Shown here: piece by piece, positions 26,434 to 36,714 of the stretch
How positions within the stretch are numbered: position 1 is the stretch's first letter
Layout: every line of letters starts with the position of its first letter
Assembly: GCA_964461435.1 (NCBI GenBank)
Contig: CAYWUI010000014.1
Span: forward strand, 3,778 to 67,777
Source of the DNA: G020354785 sp964461435
Lineage (GTDB): Bacteria > Bacteroidota > Bacteroidia > Bacteroidales > UBA10428
Direction: 5' to 3'
DNA length: 64,000 nucleotides
Position numbers and translations under genes: made by a program
Notes under the pieces: model-generated
Database searches by the model: none
The model's input: the letters and a program-made list of their open reading frames with translations, nothing else
Told to the model about the DNA's origin: nothing

Positions 26434-29400
26434 ATGATAAGTAAAAAATTCTTTGCATTATTCTTTATATTTATACTGCCAGTTTTCTCAAATTTTGTCT
26501 ACGGCCAGCTCCAGCCCGTGCTTTCATATATTGAAGGCACANNNNNNNNNNNNNNNNNNNNNNNNNNNNNNNNNNNNNNNNNNNNNNNNNNNNNNNNNNN
26601 NNNNNNNNNNNNNNNNNNNNNNNNNNNNNNNNNNNNNNNNNTTTAGAAATATTACTGTCACCGGAGTGAATGATGCCCCTGTGCTTTCTGCTATTGAACC
26701 TGCATCTGCCAGTTACACCGAAAATGGTGCTCCTGTTAATCTCACATCCATAATAACTGTTACGGATGTTGATGATGCCAATATGGAATCCGCTGACATA
26801 CAGATTATAACAGCTTACCAGTCCGGCGAAGATGTTTTAAGCTTCACGAGTGGCGGGGGCATATCGGGTGCATGGGATTCGGGCACAGGTATCCTTACCC
26901 TTACCGGCTCTGCCACAAAAGCTAATTATGAGACAGCATTAAGGAGTGTCACATATCAGAATACAAGCGAAGATCCTGTGACTACTACGAGAACGGTACG
27001 CTTCAGGGTAAATGACGGCGATATAAACAGCAATACGGTGTCAAGGAATATTACCGTAGTCGGGGTCAATGATCTGCCGGTGCTGTCAGATCTGGAGACC
27101 ACTCCGCTTGCCTACACCGAAGACCAGGGTCCCCTTCATGTTACAAACACGATCGTGATAACGGACATTGATGACGACAGCCTTGCTTATGCAACGGTAC
27201 GGATAAATCCCGGTTATTTACCTGCTGAAGATACCCTGGTATTTACCAATATGCCCGGCATAACAGGTGCATGGACTGATGTTAACGGTACAATGACATT
27301 AACAGGCCCCGATACAAAAGCCAATTTCCAGGCAGCACTGCGCAGTGTTTCATATATAAATACAAATACCGGCAATCCTTCGCTGACTGCAAGAACAATG
27401 ACATTCAGGGTGAATGACGGTAAAGGGAACAGCAACGCCCCCACCAGAAATATAAGCATTACAAGGGTAAATGATGCCCCTGTGCTCTCGGGAATCGAAT
27501 TAACTCCCCTGAGCTATACAGAGGGAGCAGGGGCAGTTCCCATAACAGCAACCATACTGGTCAAAGATCCCGATGATAGCGATATTGAATCGGCAACCAT
27601 ACAAATTACAGGCAATTATATAAATACCGAAGATACCTTAATTTTTACCAATACCGCTTCTATAACCAGTTCGTGGACCCAGTTTACAGGTACACTGACA
27701 TTGACCGGCAGCGCAACAAAGGCAAATTACCAGGCCGCATTGCGCAATGTAAGATATAAAAACAAGAATACACTGAATATCGCTGCTGTTCCGAGAACGG
27801 TAACCTTTATTATCAGTGACGGCTTTCTTTACAGCAATATGGTATCCCGAAACATTAATATTATTGCAGAAAATGACCCTCCTGTTGCATATAATGTCAA
27901 TATCTCGGGCAGTCATACCATCTATTCATACTTAACCGGCATATACAGTTATAACGATCCTGAAAGTGATCCCGAGGGAAATTCTACTTACACATGGTAC
28001 AGGTCTCATTATCCTGACGGTACTGACTCGGTTTTGATTACAGGTGCCATTAATAAAAACTATACAACCAAATATATTGACGGCGGCAATTATTTGAGTT
28101 TTGGTGTAAAGCCTGCAGATAACAAGGGTGCAATATCTCCTTTTATATATAACAGCAGCTGGCAGTATATTAACGCGGGTCCGACAGCCCTGGATCTGCA
28201 TATTGCAGGAGCCAAAGCGCTGAATCAGATTGACACTGCTGCTTTTAATTATTTTGATCTCGAAGGTAATCCTGAAAATCCTGGCAGTCACTATTACCAG
28301 TGGTTTAGAGCTGATAATGCATCGGGACTCCACCAGGCAGCTATTGCCGGTGCAACTTACAAGACTTATACAATAAACACTAGTGATAATCATAAATACA
28401 TAAGTGTTAAAGCATCACTTGCAGCAAGTGCAGGATCGCTGCGTGGAGATACTGCACAGAGTATATGGTATGGCCCCATAAGCCAATTACCGTCTGTTAC
28501 AATTTCAGGAACCGACACAATATGTATTGGTCAATTTGCCCAAATAACTTTTAGTTACATAGGTGAAAATCCCCCGTGGTCAGTGACCTATACTATTAAC
28601 GGCACCGATGAATACACTATAAGTAATATTGCAGTAAATGAAGCTGTAATACTGAATGATATTCCGGGAGTTTATGAGCTTAAATCAGTGTCTGATGCCA
28701 GGTACACAGATGTAAAAATCACAGGGAGCATAACAATAAGTAACTTCCCACCTGTCACGGTACAGTTGACGGGTATCCAGACCGATATCTGTGATGACGG
28801 GGTATCAACCGGCATTTTAAGTGCAGATTTTACCGGGGAAGCGCCATGGAGCTTCACCCTTGACAGGCCTACCGGCATAAGCGACACAATATATACGGAG
28901 GTTATTGACGACCCGTTCCTGTTTAATGTGAGAAGGAATGGAAGGTACGGGATAATAGCATTGGCAGATAAACATTGTACCGGAAATACCACGGGGTCAG
29001 GTTATGTGGATATAACTTATCTTGCCTCACCACATGCAACAATTTCAGGGACAGACACCATATGTACGGGCGACATTGCCCCCATAACCGTGACGCTTGA
29101 CAAAGGGACACCGCCATGGCGGTTTACATATACGATCAATGGGCTTAATCCGGTTACCGTCACAAATATTATGGTAACATCCTATACATTAAATGGTTTA
29201 ACTGCGGGACTGTACGAGCTTGTAAGTGTTGAGGATGCTATTTGTACAGGCAGGACAACAGGCTCGGCACATGTATATTACCGCTCACTCCCTACGGCAC
29301 ATCTGACAGGAGGCGGTGCGATGTGTGAAGGAACGGCTACCAACATAATAGTTACCCTTACAGGTATTTCACCCTGGAATTTTACTTACAGGGAACTGAC

Positions 29401-32400
29401 CCCTGTATCGGATATATCTGTTCCGGTTAACAATGTATTGACCAGTCCCAGGATGGTTCCTATTAATCCGGATACCACCGCTCAATATACTTTGGTCAGT
29501 GTTACGGATAAATATTGCCCCGGGACGGTTTCAGGAGTGGTAAATGTATCTGTCCTCCCTGCTCCTCATGTTACGCTGTCCGGATTGCAGCAAACTTATA
29601 GCTACGGTGATGATTGGGTACCTATATTCGGCGATCCCGAAGGCGGCAGTTTTTCAATTATTTCAAAGACCGGAGGTGGATTAATATTTTATAACGACAC
29701 TACGCGTTTTTTCCCGGCGATAGCCGGAATAACAGATGAGGATGACCCTCCCCACAGAATTATTTACGCCTACCAGGACCCCATTACCGGTTGCTACGGA
29801 AGGGATACAGCCGAAGTGTACGTGCTTGAAAAGACAGCATCCATAAGGTTCCCGAACAATAAAAAATTCTATTGCTATAACAGCATGCCATTTACTATCC
29901 AGGGTGTAAATGTTTTTAACGATATAGGTACATTTTCCATATCAGGGGGGATCGGACTGCTGGATAATGGCGATAACACAGCCGTAATATCACCTGCAAT
30001 ACTGCAGGAAGGAACATTCGAGGTTACATATTCAAAAAGTAACGGCACCAGCTTTGAGGTTACTGAAGAATTCGAAGTACAGTATGTTGCTGAAATATTT
30101 ATTATCGGTTTTACAGAGCACACATATTGCAGCAACCACGCCAATGTAAAGTTAAACGGTAATTTAAGCGAAGGAATATTCTACGGAAATTCGGTGACAG
30201 GTAATCCTGCCAGCGGATTCTACTTTGTTCCCTCAATTGCATCTGCAGGTGTCGATACAATTTTTTATTCCTATACAACACCCCAGGGATGTTCGAGGGT
30301 AACCTTCGATACTGCGACTATCAATAAATCACCTGAGATAGGTTTCCTTGTTGATGATATATGCCTGGCTGTAGGGACAGGTGATTCCACAGTGTTTACC
30401 AATACTACTACCTCAGCCGACCCTGTTACGTCATGGCGATGGGATTTCGGTGATCCGAACAGCCTCGAAAATAATATCAGCCCCCTTAAGGATCCAAAAC
30501 ATGTATTCACTAGCTCGGGGACAAAGCAGGTCACCCTGACAGCAAAAACAGAAAAGCAATGCCAGTCAACAAAGGCCACCGTTATTAATTTCGGGGATAT
30601 ACCTGTGGCAGATTTCGAATGGGGAAGCGAATGTTTTCACAGCGGCATGCCAATTCAGTTTACAAACACATCAACAAGTAAAGCAGGAAATGTCACCAGC
30701 ACAAGGTGGAAATTCTATCATGACGGAACTTCCAGTATTTCATTCAACAATGCCCCTAAATATACATATTCGAAATACGGCAATTATGACGTAGAACTTA
30801 TTGCTGAAACCGAATACGGTTGTGTCGATACCATCGTGAAAACGCTCCATTTGCGCAGCACCATTAGTATTCAGGATGGAGAGTATTTTGAGGATTTCGA
30901 ACAGGGAGTAGCGGGATGGTATTCTTATTATGTCAATAATGAATCCTTTAGTACAAACAGCTGGACATACGGAGAGCCCGGGGAAGGATTTTCAGGAGCG
31001 GTATCAGGAACCGGTGCGTGGTACACCAACATAGAAACAACCCCGGCCCTGAGGGAAAAATCATGGGTCACCAGCCCCTGCTTTGACTTCAGAGACACAA
31101 AAAGACCTATGATCAAACTTGATATACGGAGATTGTTTGACCAGTCCAGGGACGGTGCTGTATTACAATATACGACTGATAACTCCGTAACATGGCACAA
31201 CGTAGGTGACTGGCTCGACGGAATAAACTGGTACAATGAATATAATATCCCTGTCAAACCCGGCGATAACAGTGTCGGCTGGTCAAAGATAACGGACAGT
31301 GACTGGAAAGAAGCACGCCATAAATTAGATAATATTAAAGGAATGACAGATGTACAGTTCAGAATTGCTTACGCCTCAGACGGAACAGCAATCAACAATG
31401 ACGGTATTGCTTTTGATGATATCTGGATTGGAGAAAGGAAAAAAAGAGTACTGCTTGAACATTTCACAAATACGGAAGATATTGAATGCAAGGAAGCCGA
31501 CATAATAATAAACAATCTGGTTAACCATTCCAATGATGTTATCGATCTCCAGTATCATACATCTTTCCCTGACGGCGACCCGTTTTATCTTCATAATCCT
31601 TTTGCAAACGGTTCAAGGGAAGCATACTATGGCCTGTCATCCATACCTTATACATTTATGGACGGCGGCATATCTTCTGCCTATAAATTTGATTATGACC
31701 TCAGGCCGCTGGAAGAAATTGTCGTGGATACGCAGTCACTTAAGGATCCCAGGTTTGAATTGTTACTGAATACTGATAACACGGGTAATTCAACTAATGT
31801 AGAATGTTCATTGACTGCCCTGGCAAATATCCCGCAAAGTTATATTACTCTCTATATTGCGATTATTGAAAGGGAAATTACACAGATAACAGAAGAAAAT
31901 GAAGAAGAAATATATGAAAGCGTAGTAAAAACGATACTGCCTAATCCTTCGGGCACAAGTTATATCAGAAGCTGGGCGCCGGAAGATCAGGAAACGGTAA
32001 ATTATTCATGGACCTTCACAAATGTGTTTGATGCGGATGAGATAAGGGTTGTGGCTTTTATTCAGGATGAAAGCACCAGGGAAATTTACCAGGCGGCAAT
32101 TGATATAAGTGATTATTATTCGTCAATAGGTGATGCCAGTTATATTAACCAGGAGATGAAGATGCTTGTATTTCCGAATCCTGTAAATGATATTTCCTAT
32201 ATAAAGTTTAACCGGCCCCTTGATAAAAAATGCAAAATGGAGTTGTATGATAATATGGGTAAGTTGGTGTATTCTGTCCAGTTACAGGGAGGAAACGATT
32301 TGTATCATTTTCGTACAGATAACTTTAATAATGGCTTATATATATTAAGAATCGTAGATAATAAGGGGGTGATGGATGTTAAAAAACTGATCATCTCCCG

Positions 32401-32404
32401 TTAA
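26434..32404 (+). CDS. Giant T9SS-exported multidomain surface adhesin, interrupted by an assembly gap
   Basis: The true start is 26434: the product opens with a signal peptide (FFALFFIFILPVFSNFVYGQ), whereas the frame opening at 26453 does not. The reading frames on either side of the 100-N gap differ because the gap length is arbitrary. After the gap: three tandem cadherin-like repeats (to about 27880), Ig-like modules (to 28480), SprB-like repeats (to 29580), two PKD domains (about 30380-30850: SWRWDFGDPN; STRWKFYHDG), a MAM/lectin-like module (about 30880-31430), an Omp28/thioredoxin-like segment beginning RVLLEHFTNTED, and a T9SS sorting domain with MLVFPNPVND and GLYILRI (from about 32155). 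Over 1950 residues are visible. Adhesion is inferred. Confidence 0.88.
26542..26641. other. Assembly gap of 100 N
   Basis: A run of exactly 100 N, the usual placeholder for a gap of unknown size. It falls inside the tandem-repeat region of the giant adhesin. Frames before and after differ by one base, so the real gap length must be a multiple of three if the flanks are correct. From the repeat period (399-402 bases) and the PVLS landmark on each side, the missing sequence should be about 336-339 bases, plus a whole number of further repeat units. Confidence 0.98.
26678..27880 (+). repeat. Three tandem cadherin-like repeats (about 400 bp each)
   Basis: Units beginning at the P of (A/L)PVLS fall at 26678, 27077 and 27479, and the next PV is at 27881, giving periods of 399, 402 and 402 bases (133-134 residues). 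Each unit has SYTE, an acidic V.D.DD calcium-type motif, GxxTLTGxxTKAN(Y/F), AALR.V.Y and a closing FR(V/I).DG..NSN segment. A further unit starts just before the N gap (PVLSYIEGT at 26515). Similar DNA in neighbouring units is the likely cause of the assembly break. Confidence 0.9.
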
Positions 32405-32405
32405 A

Positions 32406-32586
32406 TAGGGACAGCGCCCGTATTTTTAAAGGGGGACAGCGCCCGTATTTCAATCCCTCAGGGGAAACAGTCCGATAGAGAATCCTACCCTCTACTAAGT
32501 ATGATGATCCTCCATAATATGGGCGCTGTGCTATACTTCTATTGAATGTGATGTATTCGTCAAAAATATGGGCGCTGTCCCTATTT
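32406..32586. repeat. REP-like palindromic array 3
   Basis: Two direct copies of GGGACAGCGCCCGTATTT (32408-32425 and 32434-32451) face two inverted copies, ATATGGGCGCTGT (about 32518-32530) and AATATGGGCGCTGTCCC (32566-32582). This is the largest and best-preserved of the three arrays and fills almost the whole space between the convergent adhesin and psd genes. The last copy touches the psd stop codon. A bidirectional terminator function is possible at this convergent site, though the sequence conservation points to a spreading element. Confidence 0.8.
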
Positions 32587-33241
32587 ATTCAAAGCGTGCA
32601 ATAACTGTTTTTTTCCCTCTCACTTTGGAATTCAGGGATGTTAATATTTTAATTCCCGGTGGCAGAAGAATATCTACCCTTGATCCGAAACTGATAAATC
32701 CCATCTCCTCACCCTGCTTAACTACATCGCCTTCAGCGGCATTGGTTAATATCCTTCGTGCTACAGCCCCTGCAATCTGCCTGACCATAATACTTATATT
32801 TTTCTTATTCCTTATAACTACGGCTGCACGCTCATTCTCAGCAGATGATTTGGGATGCCAGGCAACAAGGTATTTCCCTTCATGATATTTAAAATAATCA
32901 ACAGTCCCGCTTATGGGATAATAGTTTACATGAACATTTAAAGGAGACATAAATACAGATATCTGAATCCTTTTGTCTCTGAAATACTCTTGTTCCCTTG
33001 TTTCTTCAATGACTACTATTTTACCGTCAGCCGGAGAATAAATGAGATTTTCATCATTGGTCATCACCCTTCGCGGAACCCTGAAAAACCAGATTATCAG
33101 CAACAGGAAAAACGAAAAGATAATCACCAATAATAGTGGAATAATAAGGTTATTTATATAATTGAAAACTGAAAAAACAATAACAACATATACAATAAAT
33201 ATGAACAAAATAACTTTATGGCCTTGCTTGTGGATTTTCAT
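32585..33241 (-). CDS. psd: Phosphatidylserine decarboxylase family protein
   Basis: Makes phosphatidylethanolamine from phosphatidylserine at the inner membrane; the enzyme cleaves itself to form a pyruvoyl group. The 218 residues fit the short bacterial/archaeal-type proenzyme. Seen: two N-terminal hydrophobic spans (ILFIFIVYVVIVFSVF and LIIPLLLVIIFSFFLLLIIW), IYSPADGKIVVIEE, VFMSPLNVHVNYYPISG (His of the charge relay) and the self-cleavage site GFISFGSRVDILLPPG, with the Gly-Ser pair. It overlaps cdsA by 4 bases, a coupled phospholipid pair. Its stop codon is at the edge of repeat array 3. Confidence 0.9.
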   Translation of the reverse strand: MKIHKQGHKVILFIFIVYVVIVFSVFNYINNLIIPLLLVIIFSFFLLLIIWFFRVPRRVMTNDENLIYSPADGKIVVIEETREQEYFRDKRIQISVFMSPLNVHVNYYPISGTVDYFKYHEGKYLVAWHPKSSAENERAAVVIRNKKNISIMVRQIAGAVARRILTNAAEGDVVKQGEEMGFISFGSRVDILLPPGIKILTSLNSKVRGKKTVIARFE

Positions 33242-34062
33242 ATTTTTTTAAACAATTCGAGGTAAATAAAAATAAAAGGAGATGTCAGCAATATCGAATC
33301 TATCCTGTCTAAAATACCACCATGTCCTGGAAGAAGTGCTCCCGTATCTTTCACACTTATGCTTCTCTTGAACATGGATTCAGTAAGATCTCCTGCCACT
33401 CCGATTAAAGAAACTATACCGGCAAATACCATCACGTCTGTCAGGTTTAAAGTATTAAATACTCCTGAAATCGCCCATGCAACGGCAAAAGTAATCAGTG
33501 AACCCCCGATGAATCCCTCCCAGGTTTTTTTAGGCGATATGCGTTTAAAAAGCAAATGTTTGCCAATAGTTATACCTGTAAAATATGCTGCAGTATCGTT
33601 TGTCCATATAAGAATAAGATATGCCAGGAGAATTCCGTATGCATATTCATATGCATTACTGGCAGGAAACACAAAATAATTTAAGATTGATAAAGGCAGT
33701 GATATATAAATTATCCCGAGCAGTGTAACGGCAGTATTAATAACCGGATTGGCCTTATTCCTGAATAGCTCAAAAATGAATACTGACACAACAAGAGGGA
33801 TCAATACCAGGTATAGCCGGTTGTTAAATATGCCCGAAGATATTACAAAAGACAGAATAAAGAGAACCGCTCCAAAGGTAATTCCCAGGTATTTGAGAGG
33901 ATCAATATTTTTGCCCGGTACGATTTTAAAAAATTCATACAGGGCTGATAAATTAATCGTAAAAGAAATAAGGAAATAAGTATACTTACCTGAAAGCAAA
34001 CAGCCTATTATTAAAATAAGACAAACTGCAGCGGTAATTAGTCTTTTTATAAGATTATTCAA
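33238..34062 (-). CDS. cdsA: Phosphatidate cytidylyltransferase
   Basis: Produces CDP-diacylglycerol from phosphatidic acid and CTP, the precursor of all the cell's phospholipids. A 274-residue integral membrane protein with about eight hydrophobic helices. The family signature lies at the C-terminal end: SVKDTGALLPGHGGILDRIDS, matching S-x-KR-x4-K-D-x4-PGHGGxxDRxDS; KRISPKKTWEGFIGG lies in the middle. Between ftsH (11 bases upstream) and psd (4-base overlap), so part of a minus-strand run birA-side/rsfS-ftsH-cdsA-psd common in Bacteroidota. Confidence 0.95.
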   Translation of the reverse strand: MNNLIKRLITAAVCLILIIGCLLSGKYTYFLISFTINLSALYEFFKIVPGKNIDPLKYLGITFGAVLFILSFVISSGIFNNRLYLVLIPLVVSVFIFELFRNKANPVINTAVTLLGIIYISLPLSILNYFVFPASNAYEYAYGILLAYLILIWTNDTAAYFTGITIGKHLLFKRISPKKTWEGFIGGSLITFAVAWAISGVFNTLNLTDVMVFAGIVSLIGVAGDLTESMFKRSISVKDTGALLPGHGGILDRIDSILLTSPFIFIYLELFKKI

Positions 34063-34073
34063 TTTTTTACCGT

Positions 34074-36164
34074 TTAAGCAGATTTTTTAGTACTCTCCTG
34101 TCTCCTTGCTGCTTTGGCTGACCTTGATGTTTTCGGACCCGGTGATTTTACTTTGGTTTGAGGTTTGGCAGACGAGATTGTTTTTCCTTTATCGTCATGT
34201 ACCGAAGGTTTTCCAAACTTTCTTTTGCCGAACACTTTCTCCAGATCTTCACTGAAGATCACTTCCTTCTCAAGCAAAAGAGCGGCAAGTTTTGCCAAAC
34301 CTTCCTTATGTTCTTTTAATATATTTACGGCTCTTTGATATTGCTCATTAACAAGTTGACTAACCTCTTTGTCAATTAGTTCTGCTGTTTGCTCACTATA
34401 AGGCTTTGTAAAGGAATACTCCGTTTGTCCGGTTGAATCGTAAAAGCTCAGGTTTCCTACCTTATCACTAAGTCCGAAATACGATACCATCGCATAGGCT
34501 TGTTTGGTTATTTTTTCAAGGTCATTTAATGCCCCGGTGGATATCTGGTCAAAGTTTATGTATTCAGAGGCTCTTCCTCCCAATGCCGAACACATTTCAT
34601 CCAACAGTTGTTCCTTGGTCGTTATTTGCCTTTCTTCAGGAAGATACCAGGCAGCCCCAAGGGCTTTCCCTCTCGGGATAATGGTAACTTTAACCAGCGG
34701 GTTAGCATATTCAAGCAGCCAGCTGACTGTTGCATGGCCTGCCTCGTGAAAAGCAATAGTACGTTTTTCTTCAGGGGTAATAATTTTATTTTTCCTTTCC
34801 AGTCCGGCCACAATTCTATCTATTGCATCCAAAAAATCCTGGCGCTGGACAATTTTTTTATTTTTACGGGCTGCAATGAGGGCGGCCTCATTACATACAT
34901 TGGCAATATCAGCACCTGAAAATCCGGGTGTTTGCTTGGCAAGAAAGTCCATTTTTAAGTCCTTTTCATATTTGATTGGTTTAATATGGACTTTAAATAT
35001 TTCTTCCCTCTCATTAAGATCAGGCAATTCAACATGAATCTGCCTGTCAAACCTGCCTGCCCTTAACAGTGCCCTGTCAAGTATATCGGCCCTGTTTGTG
35101 GCAGCAAGAATAATAACTCCTGCGTTGCTTGCAAACCCGTCCATTTCTGTAAGTAGCTGATTTAGCGTATTTTCTCTTTCATCATTTGCTCCAAAGTTCG
35201 GATTTCTTCCCCTGGCCCTGCCAACAGCATCGATTTCATCAATAAATACAATACAAGGGGCTTTTTCTTTAGCCTGCTTAAAAAGATCCCTTACTCTTGA
35301 TGCCCCCACTCCCACGAACATTTCCACGAAATCTGATCCTGATATTGAAAAAAACGGAACATGTGCTTCTCCGGCCACAGCTTTAGCAAGAAGTGTCTTC
35401 CCCGTACCCGGAGGTCCGACCAGCAATGCGCCTTTTGGTATTTTGCCTCCAAGATCAGTATATTTCTTTGGTTTCTTTAAAAAATCCACTATCTCTATAA
35501 CTTCTGTCTTCGCCTCTTCCAGTCCGGCCACATCCTTGAAATCTACTTTTACATTTGACTCTTTATCAAAAATCCTTGCCCTTGACTTACCGACATTAAA
35601 TATGTTTGTTGATCCGCCTGATCCTCCTCCTGCCCCGCTCATCCTGCGGAATATAAACAGCCATATAGCTATAAGTATAATAATCGGTATTATCCAGCTG
35701 AACATTTCTCCAAAATCTCTTCTTTGCTCACTCTCAGGAAAAATCTTTTGATCTTCGGGCATGTTAGCCTGCGCTTCATCCAGCCATTTTTGAAACGTTT
35801 CAACCGAACTTATTGTAAATCTGTAATGAGGGCCGGTACGTGCGAAGTTGCCAAATCCCCTGTTCAGCACGCTGCTATGCTTTGGTGGCACCAGGTACTC
35901 AGGCTTTATATATATTTCAACGAATGATTTATTTACAATTACTATTCTGTCTATCTCATTCTTAAGCAAAAACTCGTTTTTTATGACCTGCCAGTTTGTT
36001 TCAATTGGCTTTTTACCTTTTTCCAGGAAAAACATAGATGCAAAAGCAATCCCTATAAGCCCGTAAATCCAGAATATATTGAACTTCGGCTTTTTATTAT
36101 TTGGCTGCCCCTTATTCTGGTCTTTTTTAGGCCACTCCTGTTTCTTCTCTTTATTTTCCTCCAT
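34074..36164 (-). CDS. ftsH: ATP-dependent zinc metalloprotease FtsH
   Basis: Membrane-anchored AAA+ protease that degrades misfolded membrane proteins and regulatory substrates. The 696 residues show two membrane spans (about 28-46 and 150-170) flanking a periplasmic domain, a glycine-rich linker (GAGGGSGG), Walker A GPPGTGKT (near 248), Walker B IVFIDEIDAVGRARG, the second region of homology (ATNRADILDRALLRAGRFDR) and the zinc site HEAGH (near 472). The C-terminal 45 residues are basic and low in complexity, rich in Ser and Lys. Ends 11 bases from cdsA; starts 18 bases after rsfS. Confidence 0.97.
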   Translation of the reverse strand: MEENKEKKQEWPKKDQNKGQPNNKKPKFNIFWIYGLIGIAFASMFFLEKGKKPIETNWQVIKNEFLLKNEIDRIVIVNKSFVEIYIKPEYLVPPKHSSVLNRGFGNFARTGPHYRFTISSVETFQKWLDEAQANMPEDQKIFPESEQRRDFGEMFSWIIPIIILIAIWLFIFRRMSGAGGGSGGSTNIFNVGKSRARIFDKESNVKVDFKDVAGLEEAKTEVIEIVDFLKKPKKYTDLGGKIPKGALLVGPPGTGKTLLAKAVAGEAHVPFFSISGSDFVEMFVGVGASRVRDLFKQAKEKAPCIVFIDEIDAVGRARGRNPNFGANDERENTLNQLLTEMDGFASNAGVIILAATNRADILDRALLRAGRFDRQIHVELPDLNEREEIFKVHIKPIKYEKDLKMDFLAKQTPGFSGADIANVCNEAALIAARKNKKIVQRQDFLDAIDRIVAGLERKNKIITPEEKRTIAFHEAGHATVSWLLEYANPLVKVTIIPRGKALGAAWYLPEERQITTKEQLLDEMCSALGGRASEYINFDQISTGALNDLEKITKQAYAMVSYFGLSDKVGNLSFYDSTGQTEYSFTKPYSEQTAELIDKEVSQLVNEQYQRAVNILKEHKEGLAKLAALLLEKEVIFSEDLEKVFGKRKFGKPSVHDDKGKTISSAKPQTKVKSPGPKTSRSAKAARRQESTKKSA

Positions 36165-36182
36165 CGAACTTAATATTAATGT

Positions 36183-36551
36183 TTATTCGTCCTCAATTTT
36201 TGTGATATCCGCATCACCCCACAGTTCCTCTAACTTGTAATAATCCCTGTATTGTTCCTGAAAAATATGCACCACTATGTAGATAAAGTCTATCAGTACC
36301 CATTGTGCATTTCCCTTTCCTTCAATATGCCCGGGCTTGATATTCAGAACCTTATCAACTTTCTCTTCTATTGCATCAGCTATGGCATTTACCTGGGTTC
36401 TTGAGTCACCATGACATATAACAAAATTATCACAAATTGAATAATTCAGTCTTGTTAAATCTATATTTATAACCTCTTTCCCTTTTTTTTCAAATATCCC
36501 CTTTATTATCGTATCTAATAATAATCTAGTGCTTGTCAAATTAATCCTCAA
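36183..36551 (-). CDS. rsfS: Ribosomal silencing factor RsfS
   Basis: Binds ribosomal protein L14 and blocks subunit joining during starvation. The 122 residues carry the family pattern: KGKEVINIDLTRL, CDNFVICHGDSRTQVNAIADAI, GHIEGKGNAQWVLIDFIYIVVHIF (read in pieces: GNAQWVLIDF, VHIFQEQYRDYYKLEELWGD). It is first in the rsfS-ftsH-cdsA-psd run and divergent from birA. A TAnnTTTG element 22-29 bases upstream probably drives the run. Confidence 0.93.
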   Translation of the reverse strand: MRINLTSTRLLLDTIIKGIFEKKGKEVINIDLTRLNYSICDNFVICHGDSRTQVNAIADAIEEKVDKVLNIKPGHIEGKGNAQWVLIDFIYIVVHIFQEQYRDYYKLEELWGDADITKIEDE

Positions 36552-36572
36552 TGAATTAATGAATATTCAACA

Positions 36573-36580
36573 CAAATGTA
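36573..36580 (-). promoter_or_regulatory. Candidate promoter -7 element for rsfS-ftsH-cdsA-psd
   Basis: On the minus strand this reads TACATTTG, matching the Bacteroidota -7 consensus TAnnTTTG, 22 bases upstream of rsfS. Twenty bases further upstream is TTTT, one mismatch from the TTTG of the -33 box. It lies back-to-back with a candidate for birA in the same 163-base divergent gap. Confidence 0.4.
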
Positions 36581-36618
36581 GTGAAATAAATCCTTTTACT
36601 AAAAATATTATAAATCTA

Positions 36619-36626
36619 TAATTTTG
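36619..36626 (+). promoter_or_regulatory. Candidate promoter -7 element for birA
   Basis: TAATTTTG matches TAnnTTTG. A TTTT lies 21 bases upstream in place of the -33 TTTG. It would give birA a leader of roughly 80 bases, in which I see no obvious structure. Confidence 0.3.
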
Positions 36627-36714
36627 CAACGTTTAATACCCCTAATTAATTATCTTAGGCAATATTTATATTAACAATAACAATACCAAATAAATTATGT
36701 TTCAATAATAATCC

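Noticed and set aside
26453..26541. Start of the giant adhesin at 26453
   Set aside because: Gives no signal peptide; the frame from 26434 does. The frames differ only because the N gap has an arbitrary length.
32406..32586. CRISPR array or insertion sequence at the repeat arrays
   Set aside because: Copies face each other, are unevenly spaced, and lack uniform spacers; no cas or transposase gene is present.
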